Origin: Planctomycetaceae bacterium UBA4655
Lineage (GTDB): Bacteria > Planctomycetota > Planctomycetia > Pirellulales > UBA1268
Direction: 5' to 3'
NCBI GenBank assembly: GCA_002405515.1
Contig: DHLZ01000060.1
Span: forward strand, 1 to 8,036
DNA: 8,036 nucleotides
Shown here: piece by piece, positions 7,516 through 8,036 of the stretch
Layout: every line of letters begins with the position of its first letter
Numbering within the stretch: the stretch's first letter is position 1
Made by a program: the position numbers and the translations under genes
The notes under the pieces: model-generated
The model's database searches: none
The model's input: only the letters and a program-made list of their open reading frames with translations
What the model was told of the DNA's origin: nothing

Positions 7516-7602
7516 AAAAACGGTGCCAGCCACCAAATCTGGGTACATTGCGCAATGCCCGACGCTTTGAGATTACCCAAATTTGGTGGCTGGCACCTTT
7601 TT
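7516..7602. repeat. 87-bp near-perfect inverted repeat filling the hypA/protease divergent gap (MITE/REP-like or regulatory hairpin)
   Basis: The arms are 7516-7545 and 7574-7602. A5 (7516-7520) pairs with T5 (7598-7602). GGTGCCAGCCACCAAAT (7522-7538) pairs perfectly with 7581-7597, and TGGGTA (7540-7545) pairs with 7574-7579. The only defects are one bulged C (7521) and one mismatch (7539/7580). That is 28 base pairs around a 28-nt loop, whose first 12 bases (7546-7557, CATTGCGCAATG) are themselves a perfect palindrome. The T5 or A5 edges abut the start codons of hypA and the protease. Base composition is more AT-rich than in the neighbouring genes. No transposase is nearby and no second copy is seen in the window. 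Identity as a dispersed element is inference from the structure; a locus-specific bidirectional hairpin is the alternative. Confidence 0.8.
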
Positions 7603-8036
7603 ATGAACCCAGACGCTGCCTCCGCGGCCGCTTGCCGAACGCTCGTCGTCGGCTGTGGCAGCATGCTCGCCGGAGACGACGCGGCGGGGCCGGAACTCGT
7701 CCGCAGGCTCGCCGACCGGAGGCTTCGGCCCGACGTGGCGTGCATCGATGCCGGCACCTCGGGCTTCGAGGTCGTGCTGCGGATGCGGGGCGTCGAGGAG
7801 GTCATCCTCGTCGATGCCTGCGTGTCGGGGAGCGAGCCCGGGACGATCCGCGAACTCGCGGGAGCGTCGCTTCCCGCGTCGCCGGCGACGACGGGCGTGA
7901 GCATCCACCGGCTGCGATGGGATCAGGCGGTCGCCCTTTCCCGGCCGCTGCTCGGCGACCCGGCGCCGAAGATGACCGCGTTCCTCGTGGAGGGGAGCCT
8001 CTTCACGCCCGGAGACGGACTCTCCCCGGAAGTCGA
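7603..8036 (+). CDS. [NiFe]-hydrogenase maturation endopeptidase (HycI/HybD/HupD-type family), 3' end cut by window edge
   Basis: This family clips the C-terminal peptide from the hydrogenase large subunit once nickel is in place, the last step of NiFe-site assembly. The 144 visible residues show the family start TLVVGCGSMLAGDDAAGPEL, then IDAGTSGFEVVL, VILVDACVSGSEPGTI and GVSIHRLRWDQAVAL. The three expected nickel-sensing ligands are D26, D71 and H102. Their spacings of 45 and 31 closely match the 46 and 31 I recall for E. coli HybD (E16, D62, H93). ATG 7603 places the core strand at residue 13, as is usual. An in-frame ATG at 7555 inside the repeat would add 16 residues. There is no Shine-Dalgarno; CACCTTTTT immediately precedes the ATG. 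The gene is divergent from hypA. The subtype cannot be assigned, since the partner hydrogenase is out of view. Confidence 0.9.
   Translation, partial: MNPDAASAAACRTLVVGCGSMLAGDDAAGPELVRRLADRRLRPDVACIDAGTSGFEVVLRMRGVEEVILVDACVSGSEPGTIRELAGASLPASPATTGVSIHRLRWDQAVALSRPLLGDPAPKMTAFLVEGSLFTPGDGLSPEV

Noticed and set aside
7516..7602. CRISPR repeat or tRNA-like structure
   Set aside because: One inverted repeat only, with no spaced direct repeats and no cloverleaf or anticodon arm.
7114..7904. Extension of hypA or hypB frames upstream of their family starts
   Set aside because: MHEL at 7514 fixes the HypA start because His2 must follow Met1. The HypB start at 7113 matches the family N-terminus. 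Upstream codons are shadows of the repeat, the protease and hypA.

Overview
The window is high-G+C bacterial chromosome (by eye about two thirds G+C) packed with genes and short gaps. Codon use is strongly GC3-biased. Shine-Dalgarno motifs are weak or absent before most starts, and no tRNA, rRNA, integrase or transposase gene is visible. Together with signalling proteins rich in PAS, GGDEF and EAL domains, this suggests an environmental bacterium. My best guess is Planctomycetota, held loosely because nothing in the window proves taxonomy.

Left half (1-4008): two divergently transcribed cyclic-di-GMP signalling genes. On the minus strand, running off the left edge, is a membrane-anchored protein with four PAS domains and the start of a GGDEF domain, a probable diguanylate cyclase. 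A 139-bp gap separates it from a plus-strand protein of 656 residues with a receiver-like region, a PAS-like region, a degenerate GGDEF domain and an EAL domain. The EAL domain keeps its metal ligands but has lost several secondary motifs.

Right half (4101-8036): a [NiFe]-hydrogenase maturation cluster. hypF (plus) makes the thiocarbamoyl intermediate for the CN ligands. It meets hypB tail to tail, with the coding ends overlapping by 38 bp. hypB and hypA (minus) form a coupled pair (ATGA overlap) that delivers nickel. Divergent from hypA is a plus-strand hydrogenase maturation endopeptidase cut by the right edge; it would trim the large subunit after nickel insertion. hypC, hypD, hypE and the hydrogenase subunits are not in view and are presumably nearby.

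The most unusual object is an 87-bp near-perfect inverted repeat at 7516-7602 with an A5...T5 outer edge. It fills the whole gap between the divergent hypA and protease genes and abuts both start codons, so it displaces or constitutes the promoters and leaders of both. It looks like a small dispersed repeat (MITE/REP-like) or a bidirectional regulatory hairpin. The ordinary genes here belong to known families. I see no convincing new multi-gene system.
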